From the NCBI GenBank assembly GCA_030549495.1, contig JAUIRK010000936.1:186001-250000 (forward strand): a stretch of DNA of 64,000 nt. The letters are read 5' to 3'. Position numbers and translations under genes: made by a program. Source of the DNA: Nectonema munidae. Its lineage: Eukaryota > Nematomorpha > Nectonematoida > Nectonematidae. Positions within the stretch are counted from its first letter, which is position 1. The number at the start of each line of letters is the position of its first letter. Below, piece by piece: positions 1 to 12,377 of this stretch. The notes under the pieces are model-generated. The model searched no databases, was not told the origin of the DNA, and saw only the letters and a list, made by a program, of their open reading frames with translations.

Positions 1-2124
1 ATAGTCGTGTTTACTCATATAGATCTTGAATTATGTTTAAGAAAGGCGCCTTTCGGTTATTTAAGCATGCACCATATTTTCGTTCTTTGTGATGATATGG
101 AGCATGGAAAATTACATTTTTATTGATAAAATTGAATTATATCAAGATGCCATTAATTCCATCATTCAAAATAATGCAATTTTTTTGCTTCTCTTTCAAA
201 AGATTTGCTTTTTCTTACTTCTTTTCACTCATCTTATGATGGAGTCTAATTTGACTAGTTCTCAGGTCAAGTAATGATGCATGGCTTTGTTCCAACTGTA
301 ACAATGCAACTTCTAGTATGTTCAAGGACATCCCAGGTGTAAAACGATTTATGCTGTCACAAAACCCAAAATATCTCCAAAAATGGGGTAAATAGAAAAG
401 AAAATGGGAGAGTTTGCAAGAGAAAAGTTTTGCCGTTAAAATAGATAGAGCAATGAAGCGCTTGTTCAAAAACAAACACAAAGAATTGTGAACGAAAATA
501 TACGATATGTGATGAGCGTGGTCAACCCATGATGCCTTGTATAATTCGAAAAGGCACCTTAACCATTTGCTATTTCAATAAATTTTCGAGCGCTCTGTTC
601 TTGTTCATCTCAAATCTAACGTTAGAAGGAGGCAAAAGAAGGAGGATTTTTAGTGTTTTCTACTTATTTGCCTGTTTAACTTTTATTCATGACTTCCCAG
701 CTACATTTTTTTACTTTTTCACTTCAAATGCGTCCTTTTTTACATTGAGTTAATTTTTAATAAGCATAAAAATGAGGAAAATTAAATCAATTATTTCACT
801 ATTTTACAATTTAAGAAGATAAAAAATTAAATTTCTGAGGAAAACTTAAATTTTTCAAAAGCTTCCATTTTTTCGCATTTAAGCTATGAAATTCACACTT
901 AAATTTAAAATGGACGCATTTTGCACTTAAAGTAAAAGTGGTATAAATAAATAAACTTGAAAACTTAGTCAAGAATGACCAAAATTTTTAATCATAATTT
1001 GCATACAAATTCTTTTCCAAGAAGAATTTCTTCAAATATACTGGAAGAAACTCTACAAATTCAATGTAGTCATAGAAGTCTAATAATGTGATGTTAGAAT
1101 GGCACTGGTACTTATTGGTCCATTTTTATTATAAAAAAGTTTAAAAAAAATCATCAAAAATTTATATTATAAAAAAGCTGAATAAAATGTAACTTTTACT
1201 TAATTAGTTAGTTAGTGGATTAGTTAAATTAAGCATTTTAAGACAAGAGGCAGATAACCAATATGTTGCAAAATTTTAAAAATTAAATTAAATTTTAATG
1301 ATAAAAAAACTATATCATTTATCTTTTATAATAAAAAATTTTTAGTGATATTTTTTTAACTTTTTCATAATAACATTTTCTAAGGGAGGGGATGGAAGAG
1401 GGAGAGATAACGAACAGGTACTTACTTCGCAGGTAGATAACGAAAAGTTGTTCTATATTGTCATACACAAATTTTTTGTTTGCTATATAGTTGGTTCGGT
1501 TGTCAGGCGTGGAAATGAGTGAATATCAATTATCCAGAGTTTACTTAAAAATGTTGGAAATTAGTATTAAAATATTTAATACTCTTTCCCTAATCTTATT
1601 TAAAGTTACGCTTTAGGTGTGTGGAAGATGATGGGGTAGGCGTAGAAATGGGTGCGGCATCGAATACACAAAAGTTGGAAATGTTACCTCGGTGCGGTGC
1701 AGAAGGAAGACAGTGATAACGAGAGGAAGTGTTGTAAAGAACGTCACAGCGCTTTCAGCCTACAAATAAATTGAGTTAGCGCTTTCAGCACAATTTAAGC
1801 GTTGTCCTTGCTGGCAGAGCTTCGCAAAAACGTTTGTCTTTGAGCGGTTCATTTTCGAAACACGTTCACTAATGTGAACATGCGGATTGAGTTTTTATGC
1901 ATCGCAGATTAATTCCTATACTTGAAAATGGATAAAACAAATAACAAATATGTAATATGATTAATTCTTCATAAATTTTAAATAGTGAAAAAAGCAGCTT
2001 CACAAGATGAGCATGTGTCCAACTTTTTCACGTATAACAAAATTTCTGCTCTTCCCCAATTCTTAGTCTCCTTTTCCGTGTATAAATTTGCCTTTCAATT
2101 TCTTTACTAGTATTTTCATTTTTT
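1..2124. other. No recognisable gene
   Basis: AT-rich sequence with short open frames on both strands that resemble nothing I know. A more GC-balanced patch around 1500-1900 contains a short direct repeat (gcgctttcagc at about 1750 and 1780) but no coding signal. Confidence 0.4.
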
Positions 2125-2763
2125 TGAAAGAGGTAGAATAAGAGTTATATCGTCAGCGAAAAGATAAAAGTCAAGCAAATGATTTGAATTAGGGATATCA
2201 TTGATGTAAAGACAAAACAACAGCGGGCCTAAAATAGACCCCTGTGGTACCCCTGAGGAGATTAATCTGATAGAAGATTTCGTATTGTTCAAATAAACAA
2301 GTTGCTATCTAGATGAAGAATACGACTTGAAAAAAGCTAATGCTGAGTCAGAAAAACCAAAATGTTCCAGCTTTATACGGAGTTTATCATGGGAAATATT
2401 GTCAAAAGCCTTTGACAGATCCAAAAATACCGCTAACACATCACTAGATTGTTCTAAATAATGTTGAATATTTTGTATAAACAGAGCATGAAGATAATCT
2501 GTGTTATAATTCGATCTAAATCCAAACTGCTTTCTAAAAAGTAGGTCATTCTTCTCTACATTGGAATATTTCTGTTTAAAAAGAATTTTTTCAAAAACCT
2601 TCGAAATGGTATTAATCCAACTAATAGGTCTATAATTATCAACTAACGACCTGTTTACTTTTTTAAAAACAGATATAACTTTTACTAATTTGAATGCACT
2701 TGGATAAACGCTGTACTCAAAGCAATGACCAAACATTTTGTGATATCGCTCATTATCTATCAA
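2125..2763 (-). pseudogene. Non-LTR retrotransposon reverse transcriptase fragment (Jockey/CR1-like)
   Basis: Minus-strand translation shows RT blocks in order: YRPISWINTISKVFEKILF, QFGFRSNYNTD, VFLDLSKAFDNISHDKL, then after an in-frame TAG at about 2304 GVPQGSILGPLLF and FADDIT. This is the fingers-palm core of a LINE. No endonuclease and no 3' end were found, so it is a dead fragment. The clade is inferred from the YRPIS, FLDLSKAFD and FADD pattern. Confidence 0.85.
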
Positions 2764-2769
2764 ACTTAA

Positions 2770-5090
2770 TTTGTATACACAGAGATTCTTTCAACATCAG
2801 AGGACTTTTTAGACTTTATGTCGTATACAACTGTAACAAACTAATCTTTAGCTTTTAGAATCAAATAATATTTATTTCTCCCTATTTTCCTTGCACTTTA
2901 ACAAAAAAATGGTTGTATATTTCAGCCTATTTCACAAACTTTGCAATAATATTTATAATTTGTAGGCGAATTCTTCATTTCTCTAATATTCGAGCATCAT
3001 ATACTATTTTAACACCAGAAAAGTCATGGAATGGCATAAAGAAGCCGTAAACTTTTTCAAAAGAATTTTGAGTTAAAAAGAAGTATTTTCAAAGAGCAAT
3101 TAACTTTTATACCATTTAAGTAAAATTTGATACAATTTTGTGAATTAAGATAATTCAACTTTTTACCTGAATGGTTCTCATTGGCTTTATAGAAGTTCTG
3201 AAATAAAGTCTAAACAACAAACACCTTAGATTTGTTATCTATATACAACACATAAAATATTTAACCATCTATCATTTAAAATTGTTTTATTTTTGTCTTT
3301 CTCACTTTTTATGTAGGAGTCGTATAAAACTCAATGGCTTTTTTCAGTTCAAAAAAGGGAGGCTTTCCCAGTGTTAATAATATTTTTTCAAAAATTTTCG
3401 TTGGTAATCATGTTAGCGCTTTGGATCAGATGTTCTCCGACTATGCAACTGAATTACGCGGGGGTAGAGAGGGAAAAGCTTAAATGTATGCACTTTTTCA
3501 TAGGCAAACTTTAAAAAGTTGTGATAAAATGGATAAATCATTGAATTATCGTGTTTTAAATCTTGTAAAAAATTCAAAAAGTTTGGGCAGGAATGGAGAA
3601 CAAGATTTCAAGTGAACTCTTTTTAATGAGAAAATAACACTTTCTCATCTTTGAAGTTAGAAATTTGTCATGCTGAAAGACACGTGATGCAACATTTTAA
3701 AATATTTTCCCATTCTCCATTGCTTATGCCGCTATTAATATAGTAACACAGGGCATAGAAAAATATGGATGATGAAAGATTTACATTGAATTGTGTTTTC
3801 CTTGCTTTACTAGGAATCGAAAAATGCTCTTCAGTTGGCTAAGTTTGTCAGTGCATTGTGATTGGCCTTCTCATGTTTCATATAAATTTAGGATCACTTA
3901 TACGTTCTACTTTCAATTTATATTCAAACAAATAAAGTGAAATTTGGAACTGGCTTTAATTTGATGATAATTAATTTGTTTTAAGATTATTTTAATTTTG
4001 CTTCAAATTTTCTTCACCATTGTTTCTTTAGTTCATGAATTTATTCTACTTTTATTCTTTAGGTTCCAGCTTTTTCACTTCTTTGTTTAACATAATTGAA
4101 TGAAAAAATGTAATCAGCTCTTAAAATATAATTTCGTCAAAAAATTGAGCCTGATAATCTTTATGTATTTTGGTGAAAATTATTCCAAAGAAATTTTAGC
4201 GTCATTGCAATTAGGCAAAGACTTTTAAGTGCATATTGTTTGGGAGCAGAATCATGACGAGTCAAAAAATCAAAAAAAAGATAAAATGAAGGAATTTATC
4301 AGTGCTCAAAATTTGATTTTCTTGTGTAACTTTTACTATACATTAAAATTTCCAGTTTCTTAGAAATAAAGAATGTAACTACATCGGAACTGATGCACTT
4401 GGTCTGTGCATATAGAGTTCAATGTTTACTATTATAAAGTTACTTTACCAAAATGTGTACACGAAAAGCGTACTGATAAAGAATGAAGACGGAGCATCAT
4501 TATATTATTTGAATGGGTGATGCCACTTTTCAACCACACACATTTCAACCAAAGACATTTCAACCATAGGACATTTGAACGATAAGAACTTTGAACCAAA
4601 GAATATTTCAACAATGAAAAATTTAAACCTAAAATGAAAAGTGTATTTAATCTTTCATTTGTTAGTTAGATATTTCCTTTTATATGGGCAATCAAAAGTG
4701 ATTAAGAGATATTTTAAATACGTATTTTTATCTAGATAAAAAATTTACTATTGAAATATTTTTTGGTTGAAACTTCATAGAAAAATTTATCATCCCCTTG
4801 AGTACTTTTTCATTCCTCATTATAATTTATAACACAATCCTTCCACTAACAGCCTTTCAAATTTTAGTTCAACTATTGACACATAGATGTTTAATTGAAT
4901 TATTTTAACCTGATATTAATAGTCAACTCAGTTCTCATAAATGCAAATTTAGTGTTTTTAACATCTTTTAATTGTTTATATGTAGATGTACTTTATTGAT
5001 ATATATATGATGAAAGAAAAACCATTTGTAGCCTGGCATGCCTGCCTCAATGTACGCTTGGACAAGGCAACGTCTGTAATTGCGCACCTC
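2770..5090. other. No gene; AT-rich spacer
   Basis: No coding signal seen. The only structured part is the degenerate repeat at 4520-4625, listed separately. Confidence 0.4.
4520..4625. repeat. Degenerate short tandem motif, probably a MITE end
   Basis: The motif catttcaaccaaaga, with variants acatttgaacgataag and actttgaaccaaaga, recurs about every 15 bases. Similar motif-rich ends occur in the element at 27718-28215, so a transposon terminus is likely. Confidence 0.45.
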
Positions 5091-5094
5091 TCTA

Positions 5095-5560
5095 AAATGG
5101 TATGAGAAAAGGAGAAGCTGACCACTAACGCAAATGTGAGGACTTGCCTTTCATTTCTGAAGGAAACAGTGGATGATAAATGCAAGACAAAGATCCCGAT
5201 TGAGCGCTTCCACATGCGCTTATTTAGACGTCTTTTAAGCATCATGTGGCCGGACTTCATCACCAACAAAGATGTTCTATCTCAGGCAAGTAAATGAAAC
5301 ATGCCCAGTCTGCAGGAACAAAGATGGCTACTCTGGATGAACATACCTGCCGAATGGAGGATGGGCACGTCTCCAAAGACTTCAAATGTGACGAACTTAC
5401 TACAGGAATGAAACCATCACGAAGGCTCTCCTCATATATACAATTGTTGCGAGCAAGATGTGAAGAAATTGGAGTGTTGCGAGAAGACATGCAATAGCGA
5501 CTTCTGAGCGCACTGGCTTATGGTCAAATCAGGTAACAAAGAGTATGAGCATTCTGGATA
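5095..5560 (+). pseudogene. LINE ORF2 C-terminal fragment
   Basis: The plus strand translates to ERFHMRLFRRLLSIMWPDF, ITNKDVLSQA, MPSLQEQRWLLWMN, which matches the post-RT region of LINE ORF2 proteins (HMR.LRRIL.I.W.D..TN..VL..A, then LRW.GHV). Stops and frame changes show it is dead. The original clade cannot be told from this piece. Confidence 0.65.
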
Positions 5561-6217
5561 CCCCTGCTTTTGAGCTGATAATAATTGCTTTTGTAGGGGA
5601 GGGATATGAAATTCAGATTTTTTATTATAAGATAATGACAAGATACAAATTTGAAATATTTCACAGATCAGTTTAATCTTTGATGAAAGTTTGATCCTGA
5701 ACTGGAAGAAGGCAAGTTCCATTTTGAAAGAAACGAAGGGTTGTTTCGTGATTTCCTTATCATTGATAAAAAGTGTTGGAACACGAAATCATTATAAATG
5801 ACCATGATAAATTCTCATTATCAAACGGAGTAAAGAAATGCAAATTTGATAAAGTGTCTGCAATCGAAAAATCTTGTAATAAATATAAAGCCAAGATATC
5901 TTGCAATTTTCTACTCAAGGTATCTTAGAAAAATCATGTCCGGATTTTTAATCAACAAGTCATAATCCCTGATGCTGACTATTCCTTTGCAAGTATGTAG
6001 TAAAATCAAATAACACACCGTATAAGAATTTCATATTGTATTAGAGTAAAATATAACCTCTTGATCCTTGACTGGCATGTTGTTATGGTCAGGGTTGTAC
6101 CCAAAAGTTTTATTTACGACGGTTCCATACAAAGGAAAACCTATATGAATTTCATTCTCCATATAATCTTGTATTGAATTCTATAAATAGTTAATAAAAA
6201 TTGGTGGCCAGAAAACC

Positions 6218-6401
6218 TGCTCTCAGAAAATTGGTTCTCACGCCAGTTATATAGTTCGTTATAATAGTAACTATAAATAAATATAATGGTATTATGGTTA
6301 TTCAAATTCAAATCAGATATCGTAGTTTTATAGCCATTCCAATATAATAGTTTCTGCGAGCTATATAGTTAACTGAGAGACCCAGTTTTGTGAGAATGAG
6401 T
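6218..6401. mobile_element. Short inverted-repeat element (MITE-like)
   Basis: The ends are imperfect inverted repeats. The left side has ctctcagaaaa, ggttctcac and agttatatag; the reversed right side has ctcattctcac, aaaactgg, ctctcag and actatatag. The interior is AT-rich and non-coding. No target duplication could be fixed. Confidence 0.45.
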
Positions 6402-7381
6402 TTTTCTATTTTTTTTTATACAAAAATCCTTTTCAATTTTTGTGAACTTCTAAATAGTTTGTCTAAATTTACCTTAAGTAAGTATTTATTCATTTAATTT
6501 TCCTTTAGAGGACATGATCATTTTTTCTACAATTTCAGACTATTTAATCTGAATTTGAGATCGAATATTCTAAAACCGAGTTTTTCAAGAGTCAGTTTCA
6601 TTTCTGCAGTCTATTTTTTCACCTAGGGTGTTAAAATGTCTAAAAGTGAAAGTGATGCGTGAAAAGATAATGTTGTTCAAACTGTGATCAACCTAAATCT
6701 GTTTTCCATGGCACAACATGAGAGAAAATTAAATGAATTATAAAAATTTAATCAAATCAATCTTTATCGAATATAAGTTTGAATTTCACATTTTATTTCG
6801 GTTCGGATCGGATATCAGTTTTATTTAATTATTGTTGGTTTTGCATATTACAATAGAATCTTCGCTTCAGATTTTTTTGATAAAATTTTTGAAACAATCT
6901 TGTGAAACAATCTGGAAATCTATATCTATTATGCTTGAATCAATTATATGTTAATAGATGTGACGAATTGCAAATAAATATAGCAGCCGAAGCTCCGCTA
7001 CTATAAATAAAAATAAGAGCCCTTGATTTTGTTTTATTAAAAAAAGTATTTTTTTATTCACTCGAAGCAACCCAAATCTTTGAAACAAGCAATGAGGTCA
7101 TTTTTAAATCTCGAAGAAAATTATATAAAAGTTTTCTATAAATGAAAATTTTGAAGGAATAAAATATTTCATGAATCAATTTTCTACGTTCCAAAGTTAT
7201 CATTTGCGTTTTATTGAAGAATTGGATGATAAAAAGCAAATGAAATAAAAAACAACAGAAATTTAGTAGCAGGAAATTTTTGTACATTATTTAAGTGGTG
7301 ACATGATAATTTTTGGGATTTTCCCAAACAAGCTACTTTGGTTAAAATAAATTTTTGTGGTCTGAATTCACAAAAGAAGGA

Positions 7382-7930
7382 TTTGTAGCACGAATGGCTT
7401 ATCTCAAAGATAGTTTTGAAATTCTGAATGAACTATAGAAATTACAAGGACACAGGAGCAACGTGATTTTACATATTGGCGCAATCAATGTTGGCATGGT
7501 AAAAGTCCAACTTTGAGGAAAAGAAAATATAAAAACAGCCTTCTTTCAGCATTTTAGCTATATATTAGGTGAGAAAGACAAAGAAGAAAACATTAATAAC
7601 TTTGATCATTTGTAGGAAGAGTTCAAACTATATTTGCCTAATATCAAGATGGTAGACATTTCAATGAGGCTAACAAGAAACCATTTTTATTTCCGATATA
7701 TCATGTCCTTGAGAACATGCTAAATGAGTTCTTTAAGATCAAACAGGACTCTTCTGCCAACAATTAGTTTCGTACAAAAGATCTTCTGGTTAATGGGCGT
7801 GGAGCATTCCTACAACTGAGCCCCAACACATTGAAATTCCTCATTATGTTTTCCACAACTTATTTTGTCAGTTAGAATTTCTACTTTACTCACAATCAAG
7901 AGCAAAACATGAAACCTACTTTACATACTT
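7382..7930 (+). pseudogene. Decayed hAT transposase C-terminal part (ZBED5-like)
   Basis: With frameshifts and stops, the plus strand reads AYLKDIFEKLNELN-like text (here AYLKDSFEILNEL), NVILHIGAINVGMVK, FPNI, and LKFLIMFSTTYFCQ, resembling the C-terminal half of ZBED5/FAM200-type hAT transposases (LPFPTTYLCE at the end). Very eroded; similarity is by eye. Confidence 0.45.
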
Positions 7931-8388
7931 TGTGCTCTTACCTGAACTAACGTTGATATTTATACACTGGTGCATAAAAAGGTACATACACTTTCTCAAT
8001 AATTTAATTTTAAATTTAAAGCATAAACCAAATTCCTATTAGTTATTACTAACAGTTATCAGAAAGCGTTGAAAGATATATGAGTCAAGTAATAAACAAA
8101 AATATAGCTTCGACTCAGCGAGGCTTTTTGTGGCATTAAAGTTCGATAAGGAGAGTGGAAGAGAGATGTTTCAAAACAAAAGGTGATTAAGCTACCCGTG
8201 AGCCAGCTCGTGCTGGATAATAAGCATGCATGATTGGCTGGATCAATAGGAAGTGAAACTAAAAAGTGATAACTCTTAACAGATTTCACCCCAGTTGATC
8301 CAGAAGCATAATATTTTTCCCGTTAAAATCCTCGAATAAGATAAGGGACCAGTTGAGAGAGAGTGATAAACACGCCTACCCGACTGCT

Positions 8389-8427
8389 TATCGTGTATGT
8401 ATGTAATAGTATCGTGTATGTATGTAA
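8389..8427 (+). repeat. Short tandem duplication
   Basis: The sequence tatcgtgtatgtatgtaa occurs twice with a 21-base period. Confidence 0.7.
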
Positions 8428-9131
8428 AGTGGAGGACGATTGGCATTACACTCCCACATCGTTTATATTGAAAATATGTTAAAAGGAAATTTCTGATTCA
8501 TAGCATCAATCACTATAAATATTTGAATGATATAATTCAAAAGAAGTCGATTAATATTTTGAATAGGACACATATAGCACAAACACTTTAACATATTAAG
8601 CTCCATTTGTGTCTTCTGCAAATCATCTAATGCTTAGCGAAATCGTTTGATTTCACTATACAACTATCTTATTTTTTTATCATCTTTTTTTTATCAGATG
8701 TTTTAAATCAAAAACTCTCATATGTCATTTTCAATAAAATATGTGTTGCAAATATTGAAATTGTGGAGCGAGTATGACACTGCATTATTTAACTGATCTT
8801 AAAAATCATGATATACATATCAGGGTTTAAAGAAAAATAAATTATTTCTCTCCCCCTTCCCCCATCACCATTGCTCCCCGGATGTGCACCTCTGGCATGA
8901 AGGGGAAATCTAAATGGTTAGATTGGCTATATTGGGAAATGACCGGAAAAAGTTTAGAAATCACTTTACCATAGGGCCTTATATTTTGTTAAAAATTATT
9001 GATATTTTGCCAAAAATAGAAGGAAAAAAGCCACAAGGACGATCTCGCTGTAACTGAGGAATGATAAATAAATGAAAAGTAAAACTTCTAAGTGCTTCTG
9101 TATGGTGCGATTGAATGAGTTTGTTTCAATA

Positions 9132-9233
9132 TAGTTTTTATAGGACGGGTGTTTTCATCCAGAAGGAACAATTGCGCCATTTGTATCAAAGAAGGCTTAA
9201 TGCGGTATCGAACAGCCTTGATTAGAGCCTTGA
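9132..9233 (+). other. Possible coding patch, unidentified
   Basis: A GC-balanced stretch reads TGVFIQKEQLRHLYQRRLNA then VSNSLD and a stop, after a possible acceptor (TTTTTATAG). It could be an isolated last exon or a retroelement scrap. Overlapping frames are also open, so function is unknown. Confidence 0.2.
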
Positions 9234-9439
9234 GTTATCGAATGCAGCATCTAACCAACCCCACGTATACGCCCTATATTATAGTTCGTAGGTTGTTTAT
9301 TAGCTTTAATATAATACATTTAATTAAATTGTTTAAGTTTTTATTTTTATTAGTAAGACATTGTTGCCACTATCAAGGTAACAAAATGGTAAACAAATCG
9401 ACTAAAATAAATTATTTTTTAATTTTTTAACTTGATTAG

Positions 9440-10040
9440 TTTTTTTCTGAATAAAAAAATCTAAATTTATATGTAAGTAAAGTTTTACATTGTTATCTCT
9501 TTTCATTCACTCGAAATTCAGCTTTAATTGTTTAGCTTATTAAATGAACTTTTTATAAAATTTTATTTTTATAAATTATACTTTTTTATTGTTAATAAAT
9601 TTATAAGTTTTTTACTTTAAACAGAGTGGAAGCTCCCCTTGATTTTTAGACTAAAATCTTGCCTTTTATGTTTTTTACTTTTAATGTTTTCATTTATTAC
9701 AGGTAGCTTTTAACCCTTCAAATTAAAGATAAGATCTTAATTTATAGATGTATAGTGTTGTCTATCAAATTCCTAAATTTTACTTTAAATCTAAATGATT
9801 GATCTTTTGATACTATTATCTCATGCTGATTATAATTCTCTAATTTAAATGGGAAAAATTACAATTTAAATGTCATGTTGCAGTTTTGCTATCCCTAACC
9901 ATCGTTATCAATACTATAGAGCCCTTAATTTCCATTTTAGGGCCAAAATAGACCCATATTTATAAACAAAGGATTAAAAAAAATTTTTTTTTTAAATTTA
10001 ATAAAAAATACAATTTTATGAGAATCAATTACAGACTTTG
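9440..10040. other. No gene; AT-rich spacer
   Basis: Nothing recognisable; it precedes the piggyBac relic and may include that element's terminal non-coding DNA. Confidence 0.4.
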
Positions 10041-10046
10041 TTATGA

Positions 10047-10830
10047 TCAAATAGATTTGTTACATTTATTACAAGTAGAATCATATTTGTTGTCTGACCC
10101 TTTACAAAGATAACATCTTACTCGTTTTCTTTTCAGTCTAATATCATTATTCCTTGTTTCTTTTTCTACTAAACCTTTGATCAGATGTTTCTAGGTAAAG
10201 TATTTCTTCTTTCTACATGTGCTCAAACAAATTACTTTCCTAAAGTATCTAGAAAAAGTCTTCTTTTATGAGGACAGTTTTCTTTGTACTTTTTTGTAAT
10301 TTCTGAATATAAAATGAAAGAATTAAGAGCAGAAATATCTAAAATGTTTAATAATACGCTCATTGTCTATCCGTTAGTTTTTTTTGAAACAATATATGAC
10401 ATTTTTTGATCAAAACTATCAACTCCACCTTTGGTTCTTTTATATTCCGTTATAATTGAAGGAGTCTTTTTATTTGATTCACATAAGTTTTTTTGATGAT
10501 GATTTGAAGTAAAACTTTTATGTTTCTTCCGCATATAAGAAATTTCTTCTGTGAATAAATATAATAAGCTAAATTGAGTTCTTCCTTTGGTCTAAGAAAA
10601 GTTTTCTGGAATGGATGTTTTATTTTTTCAATTTTTCAGTTATCGAATAAGAAATAAAAAAATTATCAAATGTAATGTTGTAACCCTTCAGACCATAGAC
10701 TACTATTTTTATGACTCCATGGATTTTTAGTTGCTTCCTTTTTTGACTTGAAGAGACCAAGCAAAATTAATACTCCGAAAAAGGCATTCAATTCATGACA
10801 ATCCAACTTTTTGCACTTAACTCTAAATTG
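10047..10830 (-). pseudogene. piggyBac-type transposase relic
   Basis: In minus-strand order the pieces are: LNAFFGVLILLGLFKSKKEA with SLWSEGLQH (domain start of piggyBac transposases), GGVDSFDQKMSYIVSKKT (the GGVD..D acidic block), and the C-terminal cysteine-rich finger KRVRCYLCKGS, CNKCNKSI before the stop. Several stops and deletions break it. The finger and GGVDSFDQ are diagnostic of the DDE_Tnp_1_7 (piggyBac) family. It differs from the relic at 22539. Confidence 0.85.
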
Positions 10831-10969
10831 TTCTGCTCATTTTTTATTTTAGTTATCTATGATTAAATTTATGATATTTATTGGAAAACCAGAGAAGGAC
10901 TTCATCATCAATTTGGGAGATCGAATATCTTGTTGGACAAGGTTTTAGAGAAATTTTATTGGCTGCGCT

Positions 10970-11540
10970 TCTACCTGAACTTTTTGGAGGCATATAACTC
11001 CATTCTCCTTTTATGTAGTGTTCGATCAGGAAGTTTAAAAAACGCCTGTCATCCATATTATATATATTAGATTTGTCATATCGCTCTATCATTGATGGAA
11101 GCTTAGTTTCCAATCAGAGACAAGACCTTTATCATCACTTTCACTTTCTCCACAAACTTTGGAAGATGAAATATTATAACGTTGCTTAAAACTACGCAAC
11201 CATCCATTTGAAGTTTTGAAGTTAGAAAGGTTTAAGTCTTGTGCGGAGCGTAGAGCTCGTTCTTGCGTCAAATGCCCACTAACAGTTAAATTTTGCGAGC
11301 GCATTTTTTGAAATCATTCGCACATAACATGATTCAAACTATCATTTGGTGTTGTTATATTTCTTCTTTGCGGTCACAACTTGAATTTTCTTCTTCATAT
11401 TTTTCAAAATATTTCAGAGCTGAGTTCGAGCAATGCCAAAGACTTCAGCTAGTTGTCTAGTACTTTTGCCTTGGCTCGCATTTATAAGATCAATTTTTTG
11501 TTCTAATCTTAGTTCTTTTCTTTTACGACTTTCAATATTG
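10970..11540 (-). pseudogene. Tigger/pogo transposase N-terminal relic
   Basis: In order: a psq-type helix-turn-helix KELRLEQKIDLINASQGKST, RQLAEVFGIARTQ; then, after a stop and frameshift, the CENP-B HTH region TQERALRSAQDLNLSNFKTS, NGWLRSFKQRYNISS, KVCGESES; then LPSMIERYDKSNIYNMDD, where a frameshift breaks the DETG motif. The 3' half is missing where the piggyBac relic begins. Family: Tc1/mariner superfamily, Tigger. Confidence 0.85.
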
Positions 11541-11887
11541 AAGTAAAATAAAAAACGTATTAATAATCATATGTCATACAGACAGTGCCAGTGATGATGA
11601 AGAAAGCCACATGATTGTGATGAGGAATATCAATTGACTTTCTTGTTTCAGTTCATCATACATAGACGTGAATTTTAGGTTTTATCTGTGCCAACAGGCC
11701 TCTATGCTTTTCATCTCAATGTAGCTTATTTTACCACTTTCTTGAAATCTTTGTGTGACATATCTCAGGTCTCTCTCATGTGAATTTTTATTCAATCAAC
11801 TCATTTTTTATGTTATGTTAAGACAGGGAAAGTATAACACTAACACATACAAAGATATTTGACAGGATTAGTGGTAATCAAGAAGGA

Positions 11888-11911
11888 TAGTAGTAGTAGT
11901 AGTAGTAGTAT
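11888..11911 (+). repeat. (AGT)n microsatellite
   Basis: Eight uninterrupted AGT/TAG units. Confidence 0.9.
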
Positions 11912-12011
11912 AGCCAAACACATGCGAAGCACTCTCAGTAAGACTCCACAAAATGGAAATGTTTTCCCTATTTGAATATACATATTTATACATGTCTCTC
12001 ATGGATCATGT

Positions 12012-12082
12012 GGGTCCACAGTTAATAAGGTTATCGCTCAAAGGGTCCACAGTTAATAAGGTTATCGCTCAAAGGGTCCACA
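12012..12082 (+). repeat. 31-bp tandem duplication next to a hAT-type end
   Basis: The unit gggtccacagttaataagg...gctcaaa is present twice and starts a third time. Just after it, gaacccctg looks like the reverse of a hAT terminal repeat (CAGGGGTTC). It lies about 160 bp upstream of the J-protein start. Confidence 0.7.
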
Positions 12083-12244
12083 AGCAAAAATGGTGAACCC
12101 CTGATTTATAGGATACGGAAGAAAGAATATTTGTATTTATTTGTAGCAATGAAGTAGCGTTAGGTATTACTTTGTATATTTTTAAATTTTGTTTTTTTTA
12201 GAAACTTTTGCATCTAATTTTGAGTTTACTTTCATTGTCCGTCG

Positions 12245-12377
12245 ATGGAGAGTAATAAGGAAGAGAGTGAGAGATGTGTAGAACTTGCTCAAAAACACCT
12301 GAAAAATGGAAACAAAGGAAATGCGCTTAAATTCTTGTTTAAAGCTGAAAAACTGTACCCTAGTCAGAAAGCGCGAA
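12245..12377 (+). CDS. DNAJB12/DNAJB14: J-protein exon 1 (start codon)
   Basis: Starts at ATG 12245. It encodes residues 1-44 ([10 protein letters not shown]... to KLYPSQKAR), a helical N-terminal region seen in the family. Donor GTAAAT follows in phase 1. Confidence 0.9.

Noticed and set aside
11881..12082. Array of short repeats considered as CRISPR-like
   Set aside because: A trinucleotide run and a two-copy tandem duplication; no spacers, and the DNA is eukaryotic.
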